A DNA stretch of 64,000 bases, from positions 38,452 through 102,451 of the forward strand of contig SFET01000015.1 in NCBI GenBank assembly GCA_004557125.1, read 5' to 3'. Each line of letters starts with the position of its first letter. Positions within the stretch are counted from its first letter, which is position 1. This document shows, piece after piece, positions 37,322 to 45,721 of this stretch. A program made the translations under genes and the position numbers. Origin of the DNA: Clostridiales bacterium (GTDB taxonomy: Bacteria > Bacillota > Clostridia > Christensenellales > Aristaeellaceae). Under the pieces are notes generated by a model. The model was given only the letters and a program-made list of their open reading frames with translations. It made no database searches and was not told where the DNA came from.

Positions 37322-38149
37322 CTACATGCGCTCCAGGCGCGTGCGCAGCTTCAGCGCTTCGCCCGGGGCCAGCACACGGCGTCCGCCGGGCAGGTTCAGC
37401 CCGTCCACTGCGCCGCACTGGGGCTCCACGCAGAGATAGCCCCGGTTTCCGCCGCCGTTGTAGAGCACCCAGTGGTCGAAGCCGCCCTCCGCCGCATAGC
37501 GGAAGCGTCCGATCCGGGCGATGGTTCCGGCGGAGGCGAAGTAGCCGGAGATGCGCATCCCGCGCGGGTCGCAGCCGTCCGCGAAGGCCTGCTGCTGCGC
37601 GTCCAGCGGACGGTAGATGCCGGTGGGCAGGTTGCGCGCGTCCCGCTCCTGCTCCCGATCGATGGGAACCGAGAAGAACTCCGGCGCAACGAAGGTCGTG
37701 TGCAGGCCGAAGGTCAGCGGCATGGCGCGATCCCCGGTGTTCGTGATTGCATAGTCCGCCGTCAGTCCATCCTCCGTCAGACGGTAGCATAGCTCCAGAC
37801 GGAAGGGGAAGGGGTAGATCTCCGCACCGGCGTTCAGCTGAAGCTCGGCGCAGGCCCCGTCCGCACGGAGCAGCTCGAAGGGCGCATCGTGCACCCGTCC
37901 GTGCAGGTGTGCGGGGGCCGCCGGTTCGTTCACCGGAAGGGCGTAATCCTGTCCATCGAAGTGAAAGCGCCCGCAGCGGGTGCGGTTGGCGGGCAGGAGC
38001 AGAGGCGCTCCATAGAGATAGGGATCATCGGCGGCCTCGATGGGCTGGAGCACGGCCTGTCCGTTCCATTCCAGGGAGGTGATGTTGCCGCCCAGCGCCG
38101 GATCGATCTCCGCCCGCCAGGGCCCCTGCGCAAGGCGGACGCGGCTCAA
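37322..38149 (-). CDS. Aldose 1-epimerase-like protein
   Basis: A 275-aa member of the aldose 1-epimerase (mutarotase) superfamily. It has the catalytic-type histidines in AHLHGRVHDAPFELL and FGLHTTFVAPEFF, plus the N-terminal ALGGNITSLEWNG and LLLPANRTRCGRF (the NRxxxG-like substrate motif). It probably interconverts sugar anomers in the cytoplasm. The start is TTG at 38149, overlapping the TGA of the upstream DUF5107 gene as TTGA, with SD GGGAGG. It is therefore coupled to cassette 2. A longer frame to 38233 is open but lies inside the DUF5107 gene. Confidence 0.82.
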   Translation of the reverse strand: MSRVRLAQGPWRAEIDPALGGNITSLEWNGQAVLQPIEAADDPYLYGAPLLLPANRTRCGRFHFDGQDYALPVNEPAAPAHLHGRVHDAPFELLRADGACAELQLNAGAEIYPFPFRLELCYRLTEDGLTADYAITNTGDRAMPLTFGLHTTFVAPEFFSVPIDREQERDARNLPTGIYRPLDAQQQAFADGCDPRGMRISGYFASAGTIARIGRFRYAAEGGFDHWVLYNGGGNRGYLCVEPQCGAVDGLNLPGGRRVLAPGEALKLRTRLERM

Positions 38150-41100
38150 AGCCGTGCCTCCCGCGCATAGAAGCCGCAGAACAGGTTTTCGTTGTTGAGG
38201 GCGTAGCTCTCGCGGAGCATCGCCTGGGCGCACTCCGTCTGGCCGTCGTAGAGCTTCACCAGGGCCGTCAGGTACAGATACTGTGCCCGCCGCAGCGCCG
38301 CCGCATCGTCCATGAAGGAGATGAAGAAGGGCGTGGTGGCGAAGTAGCCGTTGTCCCGACGGTTCAGCTCCGCGCTCCAGCGCCGCCTTGCGTCGGTCAT
38401 CAGATTCTGTGCGCGCTGCATCAGGCCCAGCCGCCGTGCGGAGAGCGCCTGATAGAAGGGCAGCTCCTTGAGATGCATCTCACTGAAGAACTCGATGCGG
38501 ATGCCCAGAATCCCGCGATAGATCTCCTGCGCCTCTGCCGTCCGTCCCAGCGCCTCCATGCATTCGGCCATGCGATAGCGGTAGGGCACGTACTTGCAGC
38601 GGTTCCAGATGCCCGCGCCCAGGTTCTGGGGCAGCGTGAGTGCGCTTTCAAAGCGCTCCAGCGCCTCGGCGGGTTTGTCCTCCGCCAGGCTCTGCATGCC
38701 CAGCTGGTACCAGGCGAACATGTACTGATCGGCGATGGCGTGTTCGCCGCCCTCGCAGGGGACGAAGCTGTGGCCGCGCAGCACCTCCAGCGCACGCTCC
38801 GGCTGGCGGTTCTGGTTGTAAGCCTTGGCAAGCTCGGTGAACAGGTTGTCCATCCGGAGGGGACGCGCGGTGAGCAGGCGAATCTTCTCCTCCGGCGCCA
38901 CGCCCAGCTTGTCCATCAGAGAGACCGCCTCGAACAGCAGCTGCGGGCTGTCGCTGTGCTCCAATGCGCGGCACATCAGCTTCAGCGCCTCGTCCCTGCG
39001 GTTCAGGTGGCTGAAGCAGGCCACGGCCAGGCAGCGCAGTCCCATGGGATCCTCCGGCTTGGCGCGCAGGTACTCCTCGAAGAGCGCTGCACCCTCCTGA
39101 TAGTGGCGCTTGTCGTAGAGCAGGCAGCCCAGCAGGAACTTCGCCCGGACGCTGCCCTGCGCCACGGCGAAGCGCAGCACGCCGATCTCCTCCCTGCGGA
39201 AGGGATAGCAGCCGCCCAGCGGCGCATCCTCCGCCGCACGCAGATCGGCGGAAGCATCCATGCCCAGGCGCATGCGCAGGCAGGCGAGAGTGTAGCGCAC
39301 CATGGCCTTGTCCTCTTCGGGGCGCTGGGCGATGAGGCCCTCCAGCAGCTCCACGCAGCGCACAGGCTGTCCCATGGACAGAAGGTCGAAGCACAGATCC
39401 AGCACAGACTGCGCGGGCTCCGATTCAAGGGCGCCGTAGAAGTCCTCTGCACCGGAGAGATAGCGCACCAGCAGGTTCAGCGGATCCTCTGCAAGCGCCT
39501 CCGCAGCGATCTCTGCGGCCTGCTCCGGACGGGCCAGCATCCGCACGGCGGGCAGGATGGGATTGAGGGCGTTGTGCCGCATCGCCTGACGTGCGTGGCG
39601 TTCCGCCTGATCCGGATCCCCCCGAAGCAGGTCGATGCAGGCCACGCGGGTCATGGCCCGGTCCACCGTGGAGCCGCACCAGGCGGCACGGTTGTATTCG
39701 TCGTAGGCCGCGTCGGTCTCCCCCAGCGCCTCCAGAATGAGGCCGTGGAGGTAGTAGGCCTCGCCGTCCTCCAGGCGCGCGTTGAACTGGGTGAGCACCT
39801 CGATGGCGCGCTCGCAGTAGGCCAGGGCCTCGTCGAAGCGGTACATGTGATAGCTGTAGCGGGCCATGCCCAGCAGCGACGGCGCGTGGCGGGGATTGCG
39901 CCTGAGCGACTCCAGCCAGTATGCGTCGGGCATGACGGCGGGATCGCGATACTGATCCACATGAACGCCCGCCAGATACAATTCGTCTGCGCTCATCACC
40001 TCCGATGCCAGGGGCATGGCCTTCTTCACCGGCGGCATCTTCAATTCGTCCGGCGCCTCCTCGGCGTAGTCTGCGGCGATGCGCCCCTGCGCAGTGCGCA
40101 CGCGGACGTGAAGCCTTCCCTCGGGACGCGCCCAGGGCAGGATCACCGGCGCACCCGGCTCCAGCTCGGCCTCGCCGCGGAAGAACTCCACGCCGTCTGC
40201 ACAGGCGATGATCTCACAGCGTCCGAGGGATGCGGTAGCCTGGATGCGCAGCGCATCGGTTTCCAGGTGGAGCGCGCAGTCGAGGTTGGCAAAGTCCGGC
40301 GTTCCGATTTCGGAGATCGGATACCAGAACTGGCTGAACTCCTTGACCTCATAGGGCTCCAGCCAGGAGAAGTTGGGCTGGTTGTCGGTGTAGGAGCCGG
40401 CCATGAGCTCGGCGTACTGGCCGTCCGTGTCGGTCAGGGCGTTCTCCCAGGACTTGGAGAGCTGGTTGTAGGCCCAGGTGAACATCTTCTTGCCCGGGGA
40501 GGTGTGGTGGTCCGCCACGTGCACCACGCCGCAGCCCTTGCCATGGTCGTAGCCGCCGAAGAAATCGTACTTCGAGGCGCAGGCGAAGTAGGAGGTCGCG
40601 TCCCGGGTGTTCTTGTGCAGGGAGATGTCCCGGGGTTCGGTCATGTCGATGCCGTTGAACACGTTGTCCCCCGCGATGGGATAGCTGATGCGGGAGTCCA
40701 GGTAGTGGAAGTTGACGTAGGTCACGTCGTGGGGGAAGAAGATCTGATAGGCTTCGTTCACCGGGACGGCGGCGTTTTCCCACCACAGGAAGGAGTGGCG
40801 CTCCGGCGTGCGGTTGCACAGCTTCATGCGCGTCTCCAGATAGGCGCAATCGCTGCGCAGCACCACGCCCACCATGCCCTTCATCCGATCCACCGGCTCG
40901 TGCTCGGAGAGCCAGCAGATGACGCTGCCGTCGGCGCACTCCTCGATGGAATAGTCGCAGGGCATGAAGCCGGAGGGCCGGTGGTGGTAGGGCCAGTTGA
41001 ACTCCACGCCGCCGGAGATCCAGGAGCCCAGCGCACCGATCAGCGCGGGCTTGATCACGTGCTGGCGATAGAAGAAGTCGTAGCCGGTGGTCTTGTCCCG

Positions 41101-41352
41101 GGCGGCGAAGATGCGCCCGCCGATCTCCGGCAGGATCAGCACGTCCAGATAGTCGTTCTCCATGTGCACGGCGGTGTAGGCCCTGTCCTCCCGATGGCTG
41201 CGGTCCACCTGCACCACAACCTTCTGGGGATAGACCCGGCCCGAGGAGCGCTGATGCACCCGGTTTTCCACAAACATGGGCATCTCCTCCCGGGGACCCT
41301 CGGGATAGGTGGGGATCACCAGGGTTTCAACCGAAATCTTCGCCTTTTGCAT
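38146..41352 (-). CDS. DUF5107 + TPR protein (cassette 2)
   Basis: A 1068-aa paralogue of the protein at 26594-29845. The DUF5107 half (about 1-350) keeps the same blocks: LPEIGGRIFAARDK, WISGGVEFNWPYHH, FLWWENAAVPVNE and YTDNQPNFSWL. The remainder (about 450-1060) is TPR-like repeats, for example GEAYYLHGLILEALGETDAA. No signal peptide. The ATG at 41352 has SD AGGAGG. It is divergent from the second LacI-sensor/HTH regulator and coupled to the epimerase. Conservation is stronger in the DUF5107 half than in the TPR half by eye. Function unknown; a sugar-linked role is inferred. Confidence 0.8.
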   Translation of the reverse strand: MQKAKISVETLVIPTYPEGPREEMPMFVENRVHQRSSGRVYPQKVVVQVDRSHREDRAYTAVHMENDYLDVLILPEIGGRIFAARDKTTGYDFFYRQHVIKPALIGALGSWISGGVEFNWPYHHRPSGFMPCDYSIEECADGSVICWLSEHEPVDRMKGMVGVVLRSDCAYLETRMKLCNRTPERHSFLWWENAAVPVNEAYQIFFPHDVTYVNFHYLDSRISYPIAGDNVFNGIDMTEPRDISLHKNTRDATSYFACASKYDFFGGYDHGKGCGVVHVADHHTSPGKKMFTWAYNQLSKSWENALTDTDGQYAELMAGSYTDNQPNFSWLEPYEVKEFSQFWYPISEIGTPDFANLDCALHLETDALRIQATASLGRCEIIACADGVEFFRGEAELEPGAPVILPWARPEGRLHVRVRTAQGRIAADYAEEAPDELKMPPVKKAMPLASEVMSADELYLAGVHVDQYRDPAVMPDAYWLESLRRNPRHAPSLLGMARYSYHMYRFDEALAYCERAIEVLTQFNARLEDGEAYYLHGLILEALGETDAAYDEYNRAAWCGSTVDRAMTRVACIDLLRGDPDQAERHARQAMRHNALNPILPAVRMLARPEQAAEIAAEALAEDPLNLLVRYLSGAEDFYGALESEPAQSVLDLCFDLLSMGQPVRCVELLEGLIAQRPEEDKAMVRYTLACLRMRLGMDASADLRAAEDAPLGGCYPFRREEIGVLRFAVAQGSVRAKFLLGCLLYDKRHYQEGAALFEEYLRAKPEDPMGLRCLAVACFSHLNRRDEALKLMCRALEHSDSPQLLFEAVSLMDKLGVAPEEKIRLLTARPLRMDNLFTELAKAYNQNRQPERALEVLRGHSFVPCEGGEHAIADQYMFAWYQLGMQSLAEDKPAEALERFESALTLPQNLGAGIWNRCKYVPYRYRMAECMEALGRTAEAQEIYRGILGIRIEFFSEMHLKELPFYQALSARRLGLMQRAQNLMTDARRRWSAELNRRDNGYFATTPFFISFMDDAAALRRAQYLYLTALVKLYDGQTECAQAMLRESYALNNENLFCGFYAREARL

Positions 41353-41385
41353 GCTTCTTCCTCCTGTTGCTGCAATCATTCCTTT

Positions 41386-41405
41386 GAAGCAGGCTGCGCT
41401 GCTTC
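41386..41405. promoter_or_regulatory. Inverted repeat, possible operator in cassette 2
   Basis: GAAGCAG (41386-41392), 6-base spacer, CTGCTTC (41399-41405). It lies between the DUF5107 start and its promoter (minus strand TTTCCA 41439-41444, 17-base spacer, TATCAT 41416-41421), a typical repressor position. The regulator encoded on the other side is the obvious candidate to bind. Confidence 0.45.
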
Positions 41406-41507
41406 CCTGCCCTTAATGATAAACAATTCCGCCGGTTTTGGAAAGATTAAATATTGGGGCGAAAAGTTCGCGCTTTTAGACGTTTTTGATGAAATGCTGC
41501 CGCCGCA

Positions 41508-41536
41508 TTGGCAAGGACGGCAAAATATGATAAACT
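41508..41536 (+). promoter_or_regulatory. Promoter of regulator gene, cassette 2
   Basis: TTGGCA (41508-41513), 17-base spacer, TAAACT (41531-41536), before the regulator start at 41581. Confidence 0.65.
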
Positions 41537-41580
41537 GGAAGGTAATATGAAGCAATGCCGGAAGGGGAATGTGCGTCCAG

Positions 41581-42651
41581 ATGTTGTACCTGATGACAGA
41601 GGAAATGTACAGGGACTTTCCCTGGTGTCAGCGCAGCCTGAAAAGTCTGCGGGCGGAGGCGAAGAAGAAGCACGTGGCCCTGCAGGAAATCGGCGGGATC
41701 CCGGAGATTCCCGCTTCGGATCCGGAGGCCGTGGCGATGCTCCTGTGCGCAACGGAGAGCTGGATCCGGCGGCGCGTCTGCGAGGCGCGCGCGCGGAACG
41801 TGCATCCCGTGGCCCTGTACAACCGCGGCAGGCGGCCCGATTGCACCTGCAGCGCCGTGACGATGGATCTCAACGAGGCCATGCAGCTGGCTGTCGATTA
41901 TCTGCGGGGCATCGGCTGCAGCCGCCTGGCGCTCTACGCGGTCAATCCGGAGGCGACCTCCGATCCCTGCCGCATGGAGGCCTTTCTCCGCTTCACGCAG
42001 GCCCGCCCGGAGGATTGCTATGCGTTTGACCGCAGCCTCTCCCAGACCTTTTCGGCCTTTCTGCCCCATCTGGACGCGTATGACGGCGTGATCTGCACCA
42101 ACGACTATGCCGCGGCCTCGCTGCTGCATAACCTGCAGTGCGCGGGCGTCGCCGGGCGTCCCCACGTGATCAGCTTCGGCAACATGGAGATCTGCTCCTT
42201 CTTCAAGCCCACCATCACCTCCATCTCCGACGATTACGAGCACTTCGGCGCGGCGGCCATCTCGATCTACAAATCCGTGCTGCGGGAGAAGTACATTTCG
42301 ACGGTCGAGGTTTCGCTGCACAGCCGCCTGCACGTACGCGATTCCACACAGAACCTCCCCTTTCGCGCGCCGGATGCGCCCGTGTGCCCTGCGGAGGCCG
42401 CGCGCAAGAACCTGTTCTACCAGGATCCCGATGTGGATCGCATGCGCAAGATGGAGCTGCTGTTCAACTACTGCGACGAACTCGATCTGCAGATTCTGCA
42501 CCTGCTGGGGGAAAACCAGTCCTATGCCGCCATTTCGGAGGCGATCTACGCGTCCGAAACCGCGGTCAAATACCGGGTTCGGAACATGGAAAACCTCTGC
42601 GGCGTGCATTCCCGGTCGGAGCTCAAGGCCCTGCTCTGGGACGTGTTCTGA
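41581..42651 (+). CDS. Transcriptional regulator: LacI-like sensor domain + C-terminal LuxR-like HTH (cassette 2)
   Basis: A 356-aa paralogue of the regulator at 30035-31105. The sensor half carries RLALYAVNPEATSDPCRM, the same motif as in cassette 1. The C-terminal helix-turn-helix is YAAISEAIYASETAVKYRVR (about 315-334). The segment FYQDPDVDRM before it matches FYQDPELNEM in cassette 1, so this linker is part of the family. The ATG at 41581 is chosen because its N-terminus aligns with the first regulator; an ATG at 41569 is too close to the SD. Divergent from the DUF5107-TPR gene, followed by the sulfatase maturase gene. Confidence 0.8.
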   Translation: MLYLMTEEMYRDFPWCQRSLKSLRAEAKKKHVALQEIGGIPEIPASDPEAVAMLLCATESWIRRRVCEARARNVHPVALYNRGRRPDCTCSAVTMDLNEAMQLAVDYLRGIGCSRLALYAVNPEATSDPCRMEAFLRFTQARPEDCYAFDRSLSQTFSAFLPHLDAYDGVICTNDYAAASLLHNLQCAGVAGRPHVISFGNMEICSFFKPTITSISDDYEHFGAAAISIYKSVLREKYISTVEVSLHSRLHVRDSTQNLPFRAPDAPVCPAEAARKNLFYQDPDVDRMRKMELLFNYCDELDLQILHLLGENQSYAAISEAIYASETAVKYRVRNMENLCGVHSRSELKALLWDVF

Positions 42652-42745
42652 GGGATCCGTTCCCCTGCGCTCCGGTCAAACTCCCCTCGCAGCGCGAGGC
42701 GTCCGAAACGGCATCCATACAAATGAAATCTCAGGAGGCGCAACC

Positions 42746-43855
42746 GTGTCTGCCCTATCCATCATGGTCAAGCCCGTATCCGGGGCGTGCAATATGCACT
42801 GCCGCTACTGCTTCTACTCCGACGTCATGGCCCATCGCGAGACGGCGGTCTATCCCAGGATGTCCATTGAGGCGCTGGAGACGCTGGTGCGCCGCGCCTT
42901 TCGCTATGCCGACGATTCGCTGTGCTTCTCCTTTCAGGGAGGAGAGCCCACGCTGGCGGGCGAAGAATTCTTCGAGGCGCTGGTGCGCTTTGAAAGGATG
43001 TACAACACCCGCGGCATTCCGGTGCAGAACGCGGTGCAAACCAACGGCTATGCGCTCAGCGACGAAATGATCGATCTGTTCGCCCGGGAGCACTTCTTTC
43101 TGGGCGTCTCGCTGGACGGCGATGCGGTTGCCCACGACGGCATGCGGCCCGATCGCGCGGGCGCGCCCACCTTCGAACGCATCCGGAGCAACATTGCCCG
43201 CCTTGAGGCTGCGGGTGTGGAGTTCAACATTCTCTGCGTGGTCAATGAACCTGTGGCCCGCCGCCCGGTCGAGGTCTTTGAGGCCCTCGCACCCTACCGG
43301 CACCTCCAGTTCATCGCCTGTCTGGACGGCCTGGACGGGGCGAAGCGGGCGTATTCCCTGACGCCGGAGAGCTACCTGGGCTTTCTGAAAGAGACCTTCG
43401 ATCTCTACGAGCGCGCCTTTTTCGGGAAGCATCCCGTGAGCGTGCGCAGCTTTGACAATTACATCGGCATCCTGCTGGGCGTGCCGCCGGAGAACTGCGC
43501 CATGGGCGGCGTCTGCGGCCGGTATTTCCTGATCGAGGCGGACGGCGGCGTCTATCCCTGCGATTTCTACGTGCTGGATCAGTGGCGCATGGGCAATATC
43601 CTCGAAACGCCCTTCAACCGGCTCGCCGCATCCGACACCGCCCGCAGTTTCCGGGAGGAATCGCTCGCCGTGCCGGAAAAATGCAGGAGCTGCAGATGGT
43701 ATCGCCTCTGCCGCAACGGCTGCAAGCGCGAACGCGATCCGCTGACGGGCCTGAACCGCTGGTGCGAGAGCTTTCGCGGCTTCTTTGAATATGCCGGGCC
43801 GCGCCTGCTGCGGCTCGCGGAAGCCGTCCGCGCGCGGGACAGCCGCATGATATGA
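42746..43855 (+). CDS. Anaerobic sulfatase-maturating enzyme (anSME), radical SAM/SPASM
   Basis: A 369-aa radical-SAM enzyme that oxidises the active-site Cys or Ser of sulfatases to formylglycine. The SAM cluster motif is C15xxxC19xxC22 (CNMHCRYC), followed by FSFQGGEPTLAG. The C-terminal SPASM region has cysteines for two further clusters (CAMGGVCGRYF, VYPCDFY, CRSCRWYRLCRNGCKRE). Start GTG at 42746 with SD AGGAGG. The only sulfatase in the window, at 35822, has the Cys-type motif it would need. It lies 94 bases after the cassette 2 regulator and may be cotranscribed with it. Confidence 0.9.
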   Translation: MSALSIMVKPVSGACNMHCRYCFYSDVMAHRETAVYPRMSIEALETLVRRAFRYADDSLCFSFQGGEPTLAGEEFFEALVRFERMYNTRGIPVQNAVQTNGYALSDEMIDLFAREHFFLGVSLDGDAVAHDGMRPDRAGAPTFERIRSNIARLEAAGVEFNILCVVNEPVARRPVEVFEALAPYRHLQFIACLDGLDGAKRAYSLTPESYLGFLKETFDLYERAFFGKHPVSVRSFDNYIGILLGVPPENCAMGGVCGRYFLIEADGGVYPCDFYVLDQWRMGNILETPFNRLAASDTARSFREESLAVPEKCRSCRWYRLCRNGCKRERDPLTGLNRWCESFRGFFEYAGPRLLRLAEAVRARDSRMI

Positions 43856-43858
43856 AAG

Positions 43859-44020
43859 ATGCATGTGGAACAGTTCGAGGAAAAGCTCCCGCTGGAGTTT
43901 GAAACCTTGCTGAATGGCGAGAAAATCCACCACAGCGGAATTACAGGCGCGGTTGCGGATATTCTTCAACAGGCGGTTGACAAGACGGGTCAGGAGATAA
44001 GGATAAAGGTTGGGATATAA
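43859..44020 (+). CDS. Small ORF of unknown function
   Basis: A 53-codon frame (begins MHVEQFEEKLPLEFETLLNG) three bases after the anSME stop. It is charged and plausibly helical with no signal peptide or membrane segment. The SD is weak (GAAAG). Position suggests translation together with anSME, but coding status is not sure; it could be the remnant of a longer gene. Confidence 0.35.
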   Translation: MHVEQFEEKLPLEFETLLNGEKIHHSGITGAVADILQQAVDKTGQEIRIKVGI

Positions 44021-44061
44021 AAAACGCCGGGGATTGCTGTATTCAACAACAATCCTCGGCA
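44018..44061 (-). terminator. Terminator of lysS
   Basis: On the minus strand stem GCCGAGGATTG (44060-44050) pairs with CAATCCCCGGC (44036-44026) and is followed by GTTTTTT. Located about 90 bases after the lysS stop; it faces the convergent anSME gene. The intervening bases hold a tandem (A)AATGTGGTAAA repeat at about 44088-44110. Confidence 0.75.
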
Positions 44062-44152
44062 ATCGCATCATACAATGTGCCTGCCAAATGTGGTAAAAAA
44101 TGTGGTAAACTGGGCCTTGACCGCCCCAAACCCCTTGTCCCCCAGCACTTCC

Positions 44153-45655
44153 TCAGTCGATGGGCTTCATCGTCGGGAAGAGGAGGACGTCGCGGATGGA
44201 GTCGGAGTTGGTGAGCAGCATGACCAGGCGATCCACGCCGAAGCCGAGGCCGCCGGTCGGGGGCATGCCGTACTCCAGGGCGGTGACGAAGTCGTAGTCC
44301 ACCTGAGCGCGGCAGTCCTTGTCGAGGGCCTTGCGCTCGGCAACCTGGCGCTCGAAGCGGCCACGCTGGTCGATGGGATCGTTCAGCTCGGAGAAGGCGT
44401 TGCCGAACTCCGTGGCGTTGATGAAGTACTCAAAGCGCTCGGTGAAGGCGGGATCATCCGGCTTGCGCTTTGCCAGCGGGCTGATCTCCACCGGATAATC
44501 GTAGATGAAGGTGGGCTGAATCAGCTTCTCCTCCACGAAGGCGTCGAAGAACTCCGCCAGAATCGCGCCCTTGGTGGGCACCTCGGGCAGATCCACGTTG
44601 TGGGCCTTGGCGCAGGCGATGGCGTCCTCGTCGGTCTTCCAGTCGTTGAAGTCCACGCCGCTGTACTTCTTCACGGCCTCCACCATGGTCAGGCGCTCCC
44701 AGTGGCCCAGGTCGATCTCGTGGCCCTGGTAGGGAACCACCAGCGTGCCGCACACGTTCTGAGCGACGGTCTTCATCATGTCCTCGACCAGATCCATCAT
44801 GCCGTGGAAGTCGGTGTAGGCCTGATAGAGCTCGATGGTGGTGAACTCCGGATTGTGCTTGGTGTCCATGCCCTCGTTGCGGAAGATGCGGCCTACCTCG
44901 TAGACGCGATCCATGCCGCCGACGATCAGGCGCTTGAGGTACAGCTCGGTCTCGATGCGCAGCACCATGTCCAGATCCAGCGCATTGTGATGGGTGTAGA
45001 ACGGGCGCGCGGAAGCGCCGATCTCGAAGGGCGTGAGGATGGGCGTGTCCACCTCCAGGAAGCCACGGCCGTCCAGGAAGGCGCGCAGCTCGCGCAGGAT
45101 GTTGCTGCGCTTGACGAAGGTGTCCTTCACGTCGGGATTGACGATCAGATCCAGATAGCGCTGGCGATAGCGGGTGTCGGTGTCCTGAAGGCCGTGGAAC
45201 TTCTCCGGCAGCGGATGCAGCGACTTGGTCAGCAGGGTGATCTCCTGCGCGTGCACGGAGATCTCGCCGGTCTTGGTGCGGAACACGAAGCCCTTCACGC
45301 CGATGATGTCGCCGATGTCGAAGCTCTTGAAGGCCTTGTAGGCCTCCTCGCCCACGTCGTCGCGGCGGACGTAGACCTGAATGCGGCCCTCGCGATCCAG
45401 CAGGTGGGCGAAGCTGGCCTTGCCCATCACGCGGCGGGACATCATGCGGCCCGCGATGGAGACGGTCTTTTCGGTCTCGTCGGTGAAGTCACGCACGATC
45501 TGCGCGGAGTGGTCGGTCACGTCGTAGGTGGTGATGGCGTAGGGATTCTTGCCCTCTGCCTGCAGGGCCTGCAGCTTCTCCAGACGGATGCGGTTCTGCT
45601 CGGACAGCTCCTGCTGGGAGATCTCCGGTGCGTTGGTGTTGATTTCTTCAGCCAT
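44153..45655 (-). CDS. lysS: Lysyl-tRNA synthetase, class II
   Basis: A 500-aa class II LysRS. An N-terminal OB-fold anticodon-binding domain (about 60-150, HSAQIVRDFTDETEKTVSIAG) is followed by the catalytic core with motif 1, motif 2 (RVYEVGRIFRNEGMDTKHNPEFTTIE) and motif 3 (GLGFGVDRLVM). It charges tRNA-Lys in the cytoplasm. SD AAAGGAG. It follows greA by 66 bases, with a terminator-like hairpin between, a common greA-lysS order in Firmicutes. Confidence 0.96.
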   Translation of the reverse strand: MAEEINTNAPEISQQELSEQNRIRLEKLQALQAEGKNPYAITTYDVTDHSAQIVRDFTDETEKTVSIAGRMMSRRVMGKASFAHLLDREGRIQVYVRRDDVGEEAYKAFKSFDIGDIIGVKGFVFRTKTGEISVHAQEITLLTKSLHPLPEKFHGLQDTDTRYRQRYLDLIVNPDVKDTFVKRSNILRELRAFLDGRGFLEVDTPILTPFEIGASARPFYTHHNALDLDMVLRIETELYLKRLIVGGMDRVYEVGRIFRNEGMDTKHNPEFTTIELYQAYTDFHGMMDLVEDMMKTVAQNVCGTLVVPYQGHEIDLGHWERLTMVEAVKKYSGVDFNDWKTDEDAIACAKAHNVDLPEVPTKGAILAEFFDAFVEEKLIQPTFIYDYPVEISPLAKRKPDDPAFTERFEYFINATEFGNAFSELNDPIDQRGRFERQVAERKALDKDCRAQVDYDFVTALEYGMPPTGGLGFGVDRLVMLLTNSDSIRDVLLFPTMKPID

Positions 45656-45668
45656 TATGATGCTCCTT

Positions 45669-45702
45669 TAAAAAGACCGGCGTGTGCAAAACATGCCGGT
45701 CG
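45669..45702 (-). terminator. Hairpin with T tract between greA and lysS
   Basis: Minus strand stem GACCGGC (45701-45695) / GCCGGTC (45681-45675), then TTTTT (45674-45670). It sits directly before the lysS SD and may attenuate read-through from greA. Confidence 0.65.
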
Positions 45703-45721
45703 ATTCGGTAGACGGGGTAAA

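Noticed and set aside
44085..44112. Attachment (att) site suggested by tandem AAATGTGGTAAA
   Set aside because: No integrase gene or mobile-element boundary is associated; two short copies alone are not enough.
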